From positions 124,001 to 188,000 of the forward strand of contig NZ_JABTYH010000005.1 in NCBI RefSeq assembly GCF_013314975.1: a stretch of 64,000 nucleotides of DNA. The letters run 5' to 3'. The first letter of the stretch is position 1; each line of letters opens with the position of its first letter. Both the position numbers and the translations under genes were made by a program. The notes under the pieces are model-generated. The model ran no database searches and was not told the DNA's origin. It worked only from the letters and a program-made list of their open reading frames with translations. The DNA is from Pseudarthrobacter oxydans. Lineage in GTDB: Bacteria > Actinomycetota > Actinomycetes > Actinomycetales > Micrococcaceae. Positions 26,220 through 35,233 of this stretch are shown piece by piece.

Positions 26220-27352
26220 TAGAGACGAACCTCCCTTTGTTCGCGTGCGGACAGGTAGCACGCATCGATGATCTGTGCCCGGTAGAGCGCCAGGGAGCCA
26301 TCGTGCCCGCCCCAGGCCTGCTCGCCGCCGCGCACTGCCGTGATGAAGTCTTCCACCACTGCGTCGTGGGCGCGGCCCGGCAGCACGGGCGGCACGTAGT
26401 CGGCGGATTCGCCCTCCTTGTCGGTGAACACCCGCAGCTGCCCGACGGGCGGGAAGGGCGCCCCCTGCACTTTGAGTTCCGCGCCGCCATCGGTGCCGTA
26501 GACGGTGAAGTCCAGCAGGTCGTCCGTTTCCCGGTACGTGGCCCAGCTGGCTTCGATCACCAGAGTTCCGCCGCCCTCCAGCCGGAGGAACGCCGAGGCG
26601 AAGTCCTCAACCTCGAACGCGTGGCTGGTGGCCTGGGCGGAGTACCGGCTTCCGCCGCCCCGCCCCTGGGGACCCAGCTCGGAATGCGTGGCGGCGGAGA
26701 CGGCCACCACTTTGGGTTCACCGAGAAGGTGCAGGGCGTAGTCCAGCGCGTGGACGCCGATGTCCGCCAGCGGTCCGCCGCCGGCAAGCTCCGGGTTGGT
26801 GAACCAGCTGCCCAGCGTGGGGATGCCGGAGCGCCGGAGCCAGGAGGCCTTGGCGTAGTACGGCCGGCCCAGTCCGCCGTCGTCGATGACACCCTTGAGT
26901 GCCTTGATGTCGCCGCGGCGGCGGTGGTTGAAGGCCACATCCAGGACGCGCCCCGCCTTGCGGGCGGCATCCACCATGGCCTGGCCTTCGACGGCGTTGC
27001 GCGCGATGGGCTTCTCGCTCAGCACGTGGATTCCCCGCTCCAGGGCGGCGATGGCAATTGGTGCGTGCAGGAAGGTGGGCACTGCCACGCTGATCGCGTC
27101 CAGCCCGCCGTGCTCCAGCATGTCCTTCCAATCCGCGAACGCGTTGGGAATGGAGTATTCCGCCTGCAGCGAGTCGCGGAGGTCCTGCTCCATCCCGGCC
27201 AGCGCCACGATGCGGACGCCGTCCAGGCCGTTGTAGGCCATGAGGTGCTGCTGTCCGGCCCAGCCGATGCCGACGACGCCCACCCTCAGTTCTTTGGAGC
27301 CTGGTTGTTGCAGGTCAGAAGCCTGCCGGCTGGGGGACTGCTCGTTGCTCAC
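26219..27352 (-). CDS. Gfo/Idh/MocA-family sugar dehydrogenase (ThuB-like)
   Basis: This 377-residue NAD(P)-dependent oxidoreductase has the N-terminal Rossmann motif [14 protein letters not shown], the catalytic-domain EKP segment ([14 protein letters not shown]) and the [17 protein letters not shown] block typical of Gfo/Idh/MocA enzymes. It is in the operon between the ABC permeases and thuA, which matches ThuB of the trehalose-utilisation type. ThuB oxidises the disaccharide at C3. The sugar here may be trehalose or another disaccharide. Confidence 0.85.
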   Translation of the reverse strand: MSNEQSPSRQASDLQQPGSKELRVGVVGIGWAGQQHLMAYNGLDGVRIVALAGMEQDLRDSLQAEYSIPNAFADWKDMLEHGGLDAISVAVPTFLHAPIAIAALERGIHVLSEKPIARNAVEGQAMVDAARKAGRVLDVAFNHRRRGDIKALKGVIDDGGLGRPYYAKASWLRRSGIPTLGSWFTNPELAGGGPLADIGVHALDYALHLLGEPKVVAVSAATHSELGPQGRGGGSRYSAQATSHAFEVEDFASAFLRLEGGGTLVIEASWATYRETDDLLDFTVYGTDGGAELKVQGAPFPPVGQLRVFTDKEGESADYVPPVLPGRAHDAVVEDFITAVRGGEQAWGGHDGSLALYRAQIIDACYLSAREQREVRL

Positions 27353-27391
27353 GGGGTTTTCCTTTGTGTTGTGGTTGGGGACTTCAGGTTT

Positions 27392-28294
27392 CTAGCCCTT
27401 GACGGCGCCGGCGGTCATGCCGGAGACAATGCGTTTCTGGCACAGGAGCACCAGGACGACGAGCGGGACCGTGATGATCACCGAGGCCGCACTGATGGTG
27501 CCCAGCGGCTGGTCAAACTCGCTGGTCCCGCTGAAGAATGCAATGGCCACCGGGACCGGACGGGCCTCCGGGGAAGTGGTCAGGGTGACGGCAAGCAGGA
27601 ATTCGTTCCATACCGAGATGAACACGAGGATCGCCGTCGTGGCAAGGCCCGGGACAGCCAGCGGCAGGATGACTTTGCGGAAGGCGGTAAAGGGGGTGGC
27701 CCCGTCCATGTAGGCCGATTCCTCCAGCTCCCGCGGGATCTCCCTGAAGAAGGAGGTCAGCGTGTAGATCGCCAGGGGCAGCGCGAAGGTCAGCTTCGGG
27801 ATGATCAGGCCAAGGAGCGTGTCGTACAGGCCGATTTCCCGCCAGATGGAGAACAGGGGTGCCGCGATGGCAATGGCCGGGAAGGTGGTGACCGAGAGGA
27901 TAAGGGTCAGGATCAGCGCTTTGCGGCGCATTTTGAGCCTGGCCAGGGCATAGGCGGCGAAGGAGGCGAACACCAGGGCCACCGTGGTGGTGACGACGGC
28001 GATGATCACCGAGTTGCGCAGGGCAAGGAGGAACTCGGCGTTCTGGAACACAGCCACGTAGTTCTCGAAGGTCGGCTGGCTGGGGAAGAGTTCACCCTGG
28101 GACAGGCTCACGCCCTTTTTGAGGGAGGTGTTGACCAGCCAGTAGAACGGGATGAGCGAGAAGCCCATCACGGCGATAACGAATACCCACACCATCGGAT
28201 GAAGCTCTGCCCTGCCTCGCGGCCTGCGCTTGGGCGTCCTGGCGCCCGGGGTGGCGGTCCCGGCCGCCGTTCGCTGTGCGGTCAGCGTGCTCAT
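27392..28294 (-). CDS. Sugar ABC transporter permease (MalG-type)
   Basis: This 300-residue protein with about six membrane spans carries the EAA loop ELEESAYMDGATPFTAFRKVILPLAVPGL. It is the second permease of a CUT1-type importer. It overlaps the first permease by four bases (ATGA), and a 39-base gap separates it from the Gfo/Idh gene. No ATPase gene is in the cluster, so a shared MsmK/MalK-type ATPase encoded elsewhere must energise it. Confidence 0.9.
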   Translation of the reverse strand: MSTLTAQRTAAGTATPGARTPKRRPRGRAELHPMVWVFVIAVMGFSLIPFYWLVNTSLKKGVSLSQGELFPSQPTFENYVAVFQNAEFLLALRNSVIIAVVTTTVALVFASFAAYALARLKMRRKALILTLILSVTTFPAIAIAAPLFSIWREIGLYDTLLGLIIPKLTFALPLAIYTLTSFFREIPRELEESAYMDGATPFTAFRKVILPLAVPGLATTAILVFISVWNEFLLAVTLTTSPEARPVPVAIAFFSGTSEFDQPLGTISAASVIITVPLVVLVLLCQKRIVSGMTAGAVKG

Positions 28295-29238
28295 TGTTCC
28301 TCCTTGGCAACTTCACGGATGTTGCCGCCCGCGAAGCGGATGTACACCACTGAGACCACCATGACGGTGAGGAAGGTGAGGATGGACAGCGCCGATCCTT
28401 CACCCACCAGGCGGTTCTCGCGCAGCTGGGTGTAGGCCAGCATGGACATGGACTCGGTGCCGTTGGCGCCCCGGGTGAGCACGAACGGCAGGTCGAAGAC
28501 GCGCAGGGCATCCATGGTGCGGAAGATCGCCGCCAGCACAATCGCCGGACGGAGCAGGGGCAGGGTCACATGGACGAAGGCCTGCCACTTGCTGGCGCCA
28601 TCAAGTTCCGCCGCCTCGTAGGTTTCGGCAGGGATGACCTGCAGCCCGGCCAGGATGATGAGGGCTGCGAACGGCGTCGTCTTCCAGACATCGGCCAGGA
28701 CGATCACGGCCATCGCGTAGCCGTGCTCGCCGAGCCAGATGACGTCCCCGCCCGGAAGGCCCAGCGTTGACAGGACATTGGTGACCAGGCCCAGGTTGGG
28801 CTGGAACATCGTTTCCCAGGTGATGGCGCTGACCACCGTCACCACCGCGTATGGCAGCAGCACCACGGTACGCAGCAGTGCGCGGCCCTTGAAGGCAAGA
28901 TTGAGCAGCAGTGCCATGGCCGTGCCCAGCACCAGTTCGAGTGAGACCGAGAGCCCTGCGAAGAGGAACGTCTGGCCGAAGGCTGCCCACCAGTGCGGCC
29001 CGCTGAGGGCCGCGACGTAGTTGTCCAGGCCGACGAAGCGGGACAGGCCGGCAGTGCGGACGCTGTATTGGTTGAGGGAAAGCCAGAGCGCGTAACCGAT
29101 GGGGACTGCCGCCACCAGGGCCATGAGGACCAGGGACGGAGCGGTCATCCGGAACGCGAGGCGCCGCTCCTCCCGGTCGCGGCCGTTCATGCCGCTGCTG
29201 GATCCCCAGCGGCCGGGGGACAGGGACTTGGTTGCCAT
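28291..29238 (-). CDS. Sugar ABC transporter permease (MalF-type)
   Basis: This 315-residue protein with about six membrane spans has the EAA loop ETYEAAELDGASKWQAFVHVTLPLLRPAI. It starts two bases after the stop of the solute-binding protein and overlaps the MalG-type permease by four bases, indicating a tight operon. It is a CUT1-family carbohydrate importer subunit. Confidence 0.9.
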   Translation of the reverse strand: MATKSLSPGRWGSSSGMNGRDREERRLAFRMTAPSLVLMALVAAVPIGYALWLSLNQYSVRTAGLSRFVGLDNYVAALSGPHWWAAFGQTFLFAGLSVSLELVLGTAMALLLNLAFKGRALLRTVVLLPYAVVTVVSAITWETMFQPNLGLVTNVLSTLGLPGGDVIWLGEHGYAMAVIVLADVWKTTPFAALIILAGLQVIPAETYEAAELDGASKWQAFVHVTLPLLRPAIVLAAIFRTMDALRVFDLPFVLTRGANGTESMSMLAYTQLRENRLVGEGSALSILTFLTVMVVSVVYIRFAGGNIREVAKEEQ

Positions 29239-29240
29239 GC

Positions 29241-30608
29241 TCAGAAGCTCGCCTTTGCGGCCGTGATCTCTTCCGCCATGGTCTTGACCGCATCCTCGGT
29301 GGTGGCGGCGCCGGACAGCACGGCGTAGACGTTTTTGTAGATCGCCTGGGAGATCTGCGGGTAGACCGGGGAGATGGGGCGCGGCTTGGCGCCCTTGACG
29401 GAGGCGAGCAGTTCGGTGGCAAAAGGCATTTTCGCCAGGACCTCGGGGTCGGCGTAGGCTGCCTCGTTGACGGGGGCCTGCGAGAAGTCCATGGCCACGT
29501 GCTTCTGCCAGTCCGGGGTGGTGGCGAAGTCGATGAAGGCAACGGCGCCGGCCTGGTTGGTGGAGTGGGCCGAGATGGCCAGGTTCCAGCCGCCCAGGAC
29601 ACCGGAAGCCTTGCCGCCTTCCCAGGCCGGAAGCGGAGCCACGCCGAAGGTGCCCGCCAACGGGGTGGCGTTCAGCAGGCGGTAGACATGCGGCCAGTTG
29701 CGCTGGTAGCCAAAGTTGCCGGACTCGTAGGCCAGGCGCGCCGGGTCCTCGTTGTAGGTCAGCACTGCACGGTCCGCCGAGCCGTCCTCGAGGCCCTTCA
29801 CCATGAAGTCGAGGACCTCACGGGTCTCCGGCGAGTCGATCCTGACCTCGCCGTTCTCGTCCAGCACCTCTCCGCCGGCGCTGTAGAGCATTTCAAGGAA
29901 GTTCACCGTGAGGCCCTCATACTGCTTGCCCTGGTAGACGTAGCTGTTGCCCTCAGCCCCGGCTGCCTCAGCGTAGAGCTGCTGCCAGGTTTCGGGTTTG
30001 GCCACCTTGTCCTTCTGGTAGTAGACGAGTCCGGCGTTGGTGAAGAACGGGGAAGCCCAGTACTTGTCCTCGTACTTCGCCGTCTCCACGGTGGAGGGAA
30101 TGAGGCGGTCCTTGTTGGCCTCGACGAGTTTGGTCTGGTCCAGGAGCCAGCCCTGGGATGCGAACTCGGAGGTCCAGATGACGTCCGTGACGAAGATGTC
30201 GCACTCCGAGGACTTGCCTTCGAGCCGCTGCACGGCCTGCGTGCGGGCCTCATCGGTGGTGGCTCCGATTTCGGTGTATTTCGCGGTGACCTTGCCGTTG
30301 GCCTTGGTGAAGGCCTCAACCGTGCCCTTGTAGATGCCGGAGGCGTCCTTGCCGCCGCAGACGTTGAGGCTGCCGGTGGCATTGGCGGCCGACGCCGGAT
30401 CGGCTGCCGCCGGCTGGTCCGCACCCTGGGTGGCCGCGCCGCCACCGCACGCGGTCAGAAGCAGGCCGGCAGCCATGGCCGCAGCCGCGGCAGCGGTGAT
30501 GCGTGTGCGACGCCGGGACGCGGCGCCCATTCCGCTCCTGCGCGCGCTGGGCACGGATGCGGCGGTGGTCTCCTCGTGCAACGGGAAGGAAGGTCGAATC
30601 AAGTCCAC
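29241..30608 (-). CDS. Sugar ABC transporter solute-binding lipoprotein
   Basis: From GTG 30608 the protein has 455 residues. I choose this start because AAGGAG lies six bases before it; an internal ATG at 30530 (MGAASRRRTR) is an alternative. A basic n-region and hydrophobic stretch lead to the lipobox LLLTACGGG with Cys at about 54, so it should be lipid-anchored outside the membrane. The rest is a type I solute-binding protein (CUT1, MalE/ThuE-like), with motifs such as YEGLTVNFLEMLYSAGG. It is first in the importer operon, behind two LacI operators. Confidence 0.88.
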   Translation of the reverse strand: MDLIRPSFPLHEETTAASVPSARRSGMGAASRRRTRITAAAAAAMAAGLLLTACGGGAATQGADQPAAADPASAANATGSLNVCGGKDASGIYKGTVEAFTKANGKVTAKYTEIGATTDEARTQAVQRLEGKSSECDIFVTDVIWTSEFASQGWLLDQTKLVEANKDRLIPSTVETAKYEDKYWASPFFTNAGLVYYQKDKVAKPETWQQLYAEAAGAEGNSYVYQGKQYEGLTVNFLEMLYSAGGEVLDENGEVRIDSPETREVLDFMVKGLEDGSADRAVLTYNEDPARLAYESGNFGYQRNWPHVYRLLNATPLAGTFGVAPLPAWEGGKASGVLGGWNLAISAHSTNQAGAVAFIDFATTPDWQKHVAMDFSQAPVNEAAYADPEVLAKMPFATELLASVKGAKPRPISPVYPQISQAIYKNVYAVLSGAATTEDAVKTMAEEITAAKASF

Positions 30609-30651
30609 AAGTGGCTCCTTTGCCTGGCTGGCTTCTTTTCGAGGGTCAATT

Positions 30652-30665
30652 TGGAATCGATTCCA
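30652..30665. promoter_or_regulatory. LacI-family operator 1
   Basis: TGGAATCGATTCCA is a perfect 14-bp palindrome with the CG centre typical of LacI-family sites, 44 bases upstream of the solute-binding-protein start. Its centre lies 44 bp from the second operator, about four helical turns, allowing looping or cooperative binding. Confidence 0.8.
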
Positions 30666-30693
30666 CCGATGGTGCAAAAGTGGTGCCAGTAGG

Positions 30694-30711
30694 TTTGGAA
30701 TCGATTCCAAA
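30694..30711. promoter_or_regulatory. LacI-family operator 2
   Basis: TTTGGAATCGATTCCAAA is a perfect 18-bp palindrome with the same core as operator 1. It lies between the LacI gene (stop at 30753) and the importer operon, so it should control the importer. Confidence 0.8.
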
Positions 30712-30752
30712 GAAGTGTGACAGGAGCCACGTTGGGCTGTCAACCCTTGGCG

Positions 30753-31751
30753 TCAACCGTTCGTCGAGTCCCTGACGATGAGTTCATGGGGGAGGAAGGT
30801 CCGGCCGCGGCGGTGCCCTTCCGGTTCGGTCATCCGGGCCAGGAGTGCCTCAAAGGCCAGCTGTCCCATGGCGTAGGCCGGCTGCCGGATGGTGGTCAGT
30901 TCCGGGACGCACATCTCTGCCTGGATGGAGTCGTCAAAACCTGCAACGGCGATGTCCCCGGGCACCCGCAGCCCGGCGTCGGTAATTTCGCGGACGCATC
31001 CGGCGGCCACCGTATCGCTGCCGCAGAAGACGGCATCGGGCAGGGGGCGGGTCCCGAGGAGTTCCCTCGCGAGGCGCCGGCCGGCGTGGAAGTCGAAGTC
31101 CCCGTCCGTGAAAAGCATTTGATCGGGCGACAATCCCGCTTCGGCAACGGCCTTGCGGAAGCCTTCCTCCCGGAGCCGGCCGGAACGGGCCGCCCTGGTG
31201 CCGATCATCGCCAATCGCCGCCCGCCGGTCTCAATGAGGTGCCGCACAATGTCGAATGCCGCCTGCCGGTCGTCGATGGAAACGCCGAAGGCCGCCTCGG
31301 CGTCGGCGATCTCGCAGACCTGGACGACGCTCAACTGCTCCGCCATGTCTCCGACGTCCTCATCCGGCATCGTTGGCGAAAACATGATCAGCCCGTCCAC
31401 CGAGCCGTTGCGCAGCATGTCCACCAACTGCTGTTCCCGCTCCGGATCGCCGGCTGTGGGGGCGATCAGGGTGACGTAGCCGGACCGTGCGGCAGCATCG
31501 CCGGCACCCCGGAAGACTTCGCTGATGACCGGCGAGTACAAGTTCTTGGCCAGGGCAAGAATCCGCATGGTGCGGTCCCGGCGCAGGTCGCGGGCGGAAG
31601 CGAGGGGGCGGTAATTGAGCTGGCGGATGGCCGCCGCCACCTTTGCCTTGCTTGATTCGCTGACGGCCGGACTGCCGTTCAGGACGCGGGATACGGTCCC
31701 CACCGAAACTCCGGCCGTCTTGGCGACGTCCTGGACTGTCGCTCGCGCCAT
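30753..31751 (-). CDS. LacI-family repressor of the Thu-like operon
   Basis: This 332-residue protein has the LacI helix-turn-helix (TVQDVAKTAGVSVGTVSRVLNGSPAVSESSKAKV, residues 4-37) with a following hinge helix (NYRPLASARDLRR). The rest is a periplasmic-binding-type sugar domain. It is on the same strand as the importer operon, 145 bases upstream, with two matching operators in the gap. The effector is probably the imported disaccharide or a keto derivative. Confidence 0.9.
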   Translation of the reverse strand: MARATVQDVAKTAGVSVGTVSRVLNGSPAVSESSKAKVAAAIRQLNYRPLASARDLRRDRTMRILALAKNLYSPVISEVFRGAGDAAARSGYVTLIAPTAGDPEREQQLVDMLRNGSVDGLIMFSPTMPDEDVGDMAEQLSVVQVCEIADAEAAFGVSIDDRQAAFDIVRHLIETGGRRLAMIGTRAARSGRLREEGFRKAVAEAGLSPDQMLFTDGDFDFHAGRRLARELLGTRPLPDAVFCGSDTVAAGCVREITDAGLRVPGDIAVAGFDDSIQAEMCVPELTTIRQPAYAMGQLAFEALLARMTEPEGHRRGRTFLPHELIVRDSTNG

Positions 31752-32132
31752 GACGAATTCCTCCCGCGGCCAGTGATGGAGATCCCCACTGCCGGATCCA
31801 CGCTGTACCCGCGCCGTGCTGCCGGGTTTTCCCTCAGCTTAGCCGCCTGCCGGGGGCCGCCCGGCATCCAGCGGGAGGTGGTGCAGCTCCCCGAACCGCC
31901 CCGGCGTCACGCGCGGCACGCTTTTGACCTGCCGCGCCGCTGCCTCCCCCGTGATTCCGGGAGGCTGTCAGCCTCGATCGTCTCAAAGCGTGCCTGGCGT
32001 GACGGAAGCCCGCAAGGGCCTGCCACGAAACACCAAATTAACCTAGCCGCCGGTCCGCCGAAACATGATTTTGGATACTCTTATGCAACAAGGTTTACTG
32101 ATAGCTAACACCAACCGAACAGGAACGTTTCG
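31752..32132. other. Divergent intergenic region (lacI / glnT-like)
   Basis: These 381 bases contain no gene that I can support. Near the right end, TTGGAT (from about 32074) and TTTACT 17 bases further on are a fair -35/-10 pair for the glnT-like gene. A GlnR-like array of half-sites lies upstream of it (see separate entry). The left part holds only the presumed lacI promoter. Confidence 0.5.
32027..32064 (+). promoter_or_regulatory. Possible GlnR-type half-sites before the glnT-like gene
   Basis: GAAAC (32027-32031), TTAAC (32038-32042) and GAAAC (32060-32064) lie in an exact 11-bp register, with a non-matching unit at 32049. The actinobacterial GlnR pattern is gTnAC-n6-GaAAC repeated. The match is partial, but the same GAAAC-n6-TTAAC order occurs upstream of the ammonium transporter. 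Confidence 0.35.
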
Positions 32133-33548
32133 ATGACCAGTGTCGCAACCCCTGCTGTAACCGCCCTGCCGTTCGCCGAAGAGCGGGAAATTTCCGGGGC
32201 TCCCGCCATTTCCCTGGCAGACATCGCCAGGGCCCACGGCGTCCGCTTCCTGCTGGCCACCTTCGTGGACATGACCGGCAAGCCCTGCGCCAAACTGGTC
32301 CCGGTGGAAGCCGCCGGCGACCTCGAAAAAGGGGCCATGGGCTTCGCCGGATTCGCCGCAGGCCTGATGGGGCAGAAGCCACAGGACCCGGACCTGATCG
32401 CCGTGCCGGACCTGGATTCCTTCACCCCGGTGCCCTTCATCAAGGAGGGCCTGGCCATCATCCACTGCGACCCCCATGTCAACGGCACGCCCTGGCCCTA
32501 CGCCCCGCGCGTGATACTGAAGAACACCCTGGCCCGCCTTGCGGAGAAGGGCATGCAGGCCAAGGTGGGCGCCGAGGTGGAGTACTTCCTGGTGAAAAAG
32601 AACGACGACGGGACGCTGAGTACCGCCGACGCCAGGGACGATTCGCCCCGCCCGTGCTACGACGCCCGCGGGGTCACCCGGATGTATGACCACCTCACTT
32701 CCATCTCCGAGGCCATGAACGGCCTGGGCTGGGGCAACTACGCCAACGACCACGAGGACGCCGCCGGCCAGTTCGAGCAGAACTTCAACTACGCCGATGC
32801 ACTCACCACAGCAGACCGGGTGGTCACCCTCCGCTACATCCTGAACATCCTGGCCGAACAGCGGGGCATGACCGCCACGTTCATGCCCAAGCCCTTCACC
32901 GACCGCACCGGCACCGGCCTCCACTTCCACCTGTCCCTCTGGTCCGGCGCCGAGCCACTGTTCCCGGCCGCGGGCAGCGGGACGGAAGGCAAGGGAAACA
33001 ACGACGACGGCAGGGGCCTTGGGATTTCCGGCCTCGCCTACTCCTTCATCGCCGGCATCCTGGACCATGCTCCGGCACTTCAGGCGTTCCTCGCCCCGAC
33101 AGTGAATTCCTACAAACGGACAGGCGCCACCACCAGCTCATCCGGTGCCACGTGGTCGCCGCGGAAGGCATCCTTTGGCGGCAACGACCGGACCCACATG
33201 ATCCGCGTCCCGGACACCAACCGGATTGAACTGCGTTCCGGCGACGGCTCCGCCAACCCGTACCTGGCCATCGCCACCGCGGTTTCCGCCGGGCTGGACG
33301 GAGTGGAGAAAGCCGCAGACCCGGGTGCCCCATCCGGTCCCGGCGAGTCCAGGCCGGACGCGCACCAGCTGCCGGCCACCCTGCTCCACGCCGTGGAAGC
33401 CCTGCGGCAGGACCCGGTCATCCTGGCCAGCCTCAGCGGCGACCCGGAAATTGGCAAGTACTACGCGGACGCCAAGGAAGAGGAGTTCCTGAGCTGGCAC
33501 AACCAGGTCAGCGACTGGGAAATCCGGACCTACCTCACTTCGATCTAG
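32133..33548 (+). CDS. Glutamine-synthetase-family ligase (GlnT / gamma-glutamylmethylamide synthetase type)
   Basis: This 471-residue protein has the glutamine synthetase catalytic domain: GAEVEYFLV, NDHEDAAGQFEQNF, ATFMPKPFTDRTGTGLHFH and NRIELRSGDGSANPYLA. It lacks the adenylylation tyrosine motif of GSI-beta and resembles the GlnT and GMAS group, which joins glutamate to ammonia or methylamine. It is followed by three GlxBCD/MgsABC-like genes, which is the gene order of N-methylglutamate pathways, so methylamine is a credible substrate. The family is clear; the amine is inferred. Confidence 0.8.
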   Translation: MTSVATPAVTALPFAEEREISGAPAISLADIARAHGVRFLLATFVDMTGKPCAKLVPVEAAGDLEKGAMGFAGFAAGLMGQKPQDPDLIAVPDLDSFTPVPFIKEGLAIIHCDPHVNGTPWPYAPRVILKNTLARLAEKGMQAKVGAEVEYFLVKKNDDGTLSTADARDDSPRPCYDARGVTRMYDHLTSISEAMNGLGWGNYANDHEDAAGQFEQNFNYADALTTADRVVTLRYILNILAEQRGMTATFMPKPFTDRTGTGLHFHLSLWSGAEPLFPAAGSGTEGKGNNDDGRGLGISGLAYSFIAGILDHAPALQAFLAPTVNSYKRTGATTSSSGATWSPRKASFGGNDRTHMIRVPDTNRIELRSGDGSANPYLAIATAVSAGLDGVEKAADPGAPSGPGESRPDAHQLPATLLHAVEALRQDPVILASLSGDPEIGKYYADAKEEEFLSWHNQVSDWEIRTYLTSI

Positions 33549-33590
33549 CCCTCCACCCGAACCACCAAGAACCCAAGCAAAGGACTTTCC

Positions 33591-34499
33591 ATGTGCGGAA
33601 TCGCCGCGCTGCAGCTGCGCAATCCCTCGCTGCATCCCCGGATGGGCAGCCTGCTGTCCTCCATGCTGTGCCAGATCGTGGACCGCGGGCCGGACTCCGC
33701 CGGCCTCGCCGTCTACAACACCCCCGGCCTGGTGTCGGAAGGAACCTCCACGCTGAGCCTGCTCGGCAGGGACCAGGGCATCACGACGGCGGCCATCACC
33801 GCGGGCGTCGCGGCGCTCCTCCCGTCCGACGCACAGGCAGCCGTACAGGTGGTGGGCGACACCACCCTGGTGAGCGCCGCCGTCGGTACTGATCTGCTGG
33901 TGAAGGCCGTCAGCGAAACGCTGCGCGGATCCACCATCATTGGCCGCGGCGAACACGTGGCCGTGATGAAGAGCGTGGGCCACCCCATGGAGATCGCCGC
34001 CGATCACGGACTGGAGGCCATGGCCGGCAGCCAGGGCCTGTCCCACACCCGGATGGCCACGGAATCCGCCGTCACTGCGGGCGGCTCGCACCCCTTCTCC
34101 GTGGCCGACGACCTCTGCCTGGTCCACAACGGCTCCTTCTCCAACCACGCCACGGTCCGCCGCGACCTAAGGCGCGAAGGCGTGGTGTTCGATTCCGACA
34201 ACGACACCGAGGTGGGTGCCCGCTACGTCGCCTCCCGGCTCAAGCAGGGCGACACCCTCGAGGAAGCGCTGGTGAACCTGGGCAAGGTCCTGGACGGCTT
34301 CTACACCCTGGTGGTCACAACGGCGGACAGCATGGCCGTGGTCCGCGACCCCATCGCCTGCAAGCCCGCCATCATCGCCGAAACCGACGACTACGTGGCC
34401 ATGGCCTCCGAATACCGCGCCCTGGCCGGCCTGCCCGGCATCGACAACGCCCGCATCTTTGAACCGGAACCCGGAAAGGTCTACACATGGTCACTCTGA
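33591..34499 (+). CDS. Class II glutamine amidotransferase subunit (GlxB/MgsA-like)
   Basis: This 302-residue protein starts MCGIAALQL, so Cys2 is the N-terminal nucleophile after removal of Met. Further Ntn-amidotransferase blocks are RGPDSAGLAVY, SHTRMATESAVTAGGSHPF and DLCLVHNGSFSNH. It corresponds to the glutaminase domain of large-subunit glutamate synthase made as a separate chain. It overlaps the next gene by 13 bases. In N-methylglutamate synthase this subunit would release the amine from glutamine or gamma-glutamylmethylamide. Confidence 0.85.
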   Translation: MCGIAALQLRNPSLHPRMGSLLSSMLCQIVDRGPDSAGLAVYNTPGLVSEGTSTLSLLGRDQGITTAAITAGVAALLPSDAQAAVQVVGDTTLVSAAVGTDLLVKAVSETLRGSTIIGRGEHVAVMKSVGHPMEIAADHGLEAMAGSQGLSHTRMATESAVTAGGSHPFSVADDLCLVHNGSFSNHATVRRDLRREGVVFDSDNDTEVGARYVASRLKQGDTLEEALVNLGKVLDGFYTLVVTTADSMAVVRDPIACKPAIIAETDDYVAMASEYRALAGLPGIDNARIFEPEPGKVYTWSL

Positions 34500-35224
34500 C
34501 AGCCCCCGAAAGCACGGCAAACACCGCCCCGGAAGCCCGGGTGCCGGAGTCCACCACCGTGGACCTGGCCGTCACCAGCGTCCGGGAACTCAACCAGGCC
34601 ATCCACAACGCCGCGGACGGTCAAGCGTGGACTGTCACCAACCCGGGCGGCAAGCACAGCCTCGCCGTCGGCATCGACGCGGACATCGCGGTGACCATCG
34701 AAGGCCACGCCGGCTACTACGCCGCCGGGATGCACCAAAAAGGCGGCGTCACCATCACCGGCAACGCCGGCGTCGGCCTGGCGGAGAACATCATGTCCGG
34801 CCGCATCCACGTGACGGGCGATGCTTCCCAGTCCGCAGCCGCCACCGGCCACGGCGGCCTGGTGGTCATCGACGGCAACGCCGGTGCCCGGTGCGGGATC
34901 TCCATGAAGGGCGTGGACATCGTGGTCGGCGGCAACATCGGCCACATGTCCGCGTTCATGGCGCAGGCCGGACGCCTGGTGGTCTGCGGCGACGCCGGTG
35001 ACGCCCTGGGCGACTCGATCTACGAGGCGCGGATCTACGTCAAAGGGACGGTGGCCTCCCTCGGTGCGGACTGCGTCGAGAAGCCGCTGCGCGAAGAGCA
35101 CCTTGCCGAACTGGCAGAACTGCTGGCCGCCGCCGGCCGCACCGACAACCCTGCCGATTTCAAGCGCTACGGCTCCGCCCGGAACCTCTACCACTTCCAC
35201 GTCGACAACTCGACTGCCTACTAG
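34487..35224 (+). CDS. GXGXG-domain subunit (GlxC/MgsB-like)
   Basis: This 245-residue protein is mostly a right-handed beta-helix of the type found at the C-terminus of glutamate synthase (GXGXG domain). It has regularly spaced Gly-rich turns such as GHAGYYAAGMHQKGGVTITG, GNAGARCGISMKG and GDAGDALGDSIYEARIYVKG. In glutamate synthase this domain is structural and sits between the amidotransferase and FMN domains. It overlaps glxB by 13 bases, and glxD starts 9 bases later, so the three chains are made together. Confidence 0.85.
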   Translation: MVTLTAPESTANTAPEARVPESTTVDLAVTSVRELNQAIHNAADGQAWTVTNPGGKHSLAVGIDADIAVTIEGHAGYYAAGMHQKGGVTITGNAGVGLAENIMSGRIHVTGDASQSAAATGHGGLVVIDGNAGARCGISMKGVDIVVGGNIGHMSAFMAQAGRLVVCGDAGDALGDSIYEARIYVKGTVASLGADCVEKPLREEHLAELAELLAAAGRTDNPADFKRYGSARNLYHFHVDNSTAY

Positions 35225-35233
35225 GAGGCACCC

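Noticed and set aside
26153-28435. Very long open frame (about 760 codons) on the plus strand
   Set aside because: It runs antisense to the Gfo/Idh and permease genes, has biased Gly/Arg/His composition and no recognisable domain. It is a third-position GC effect.
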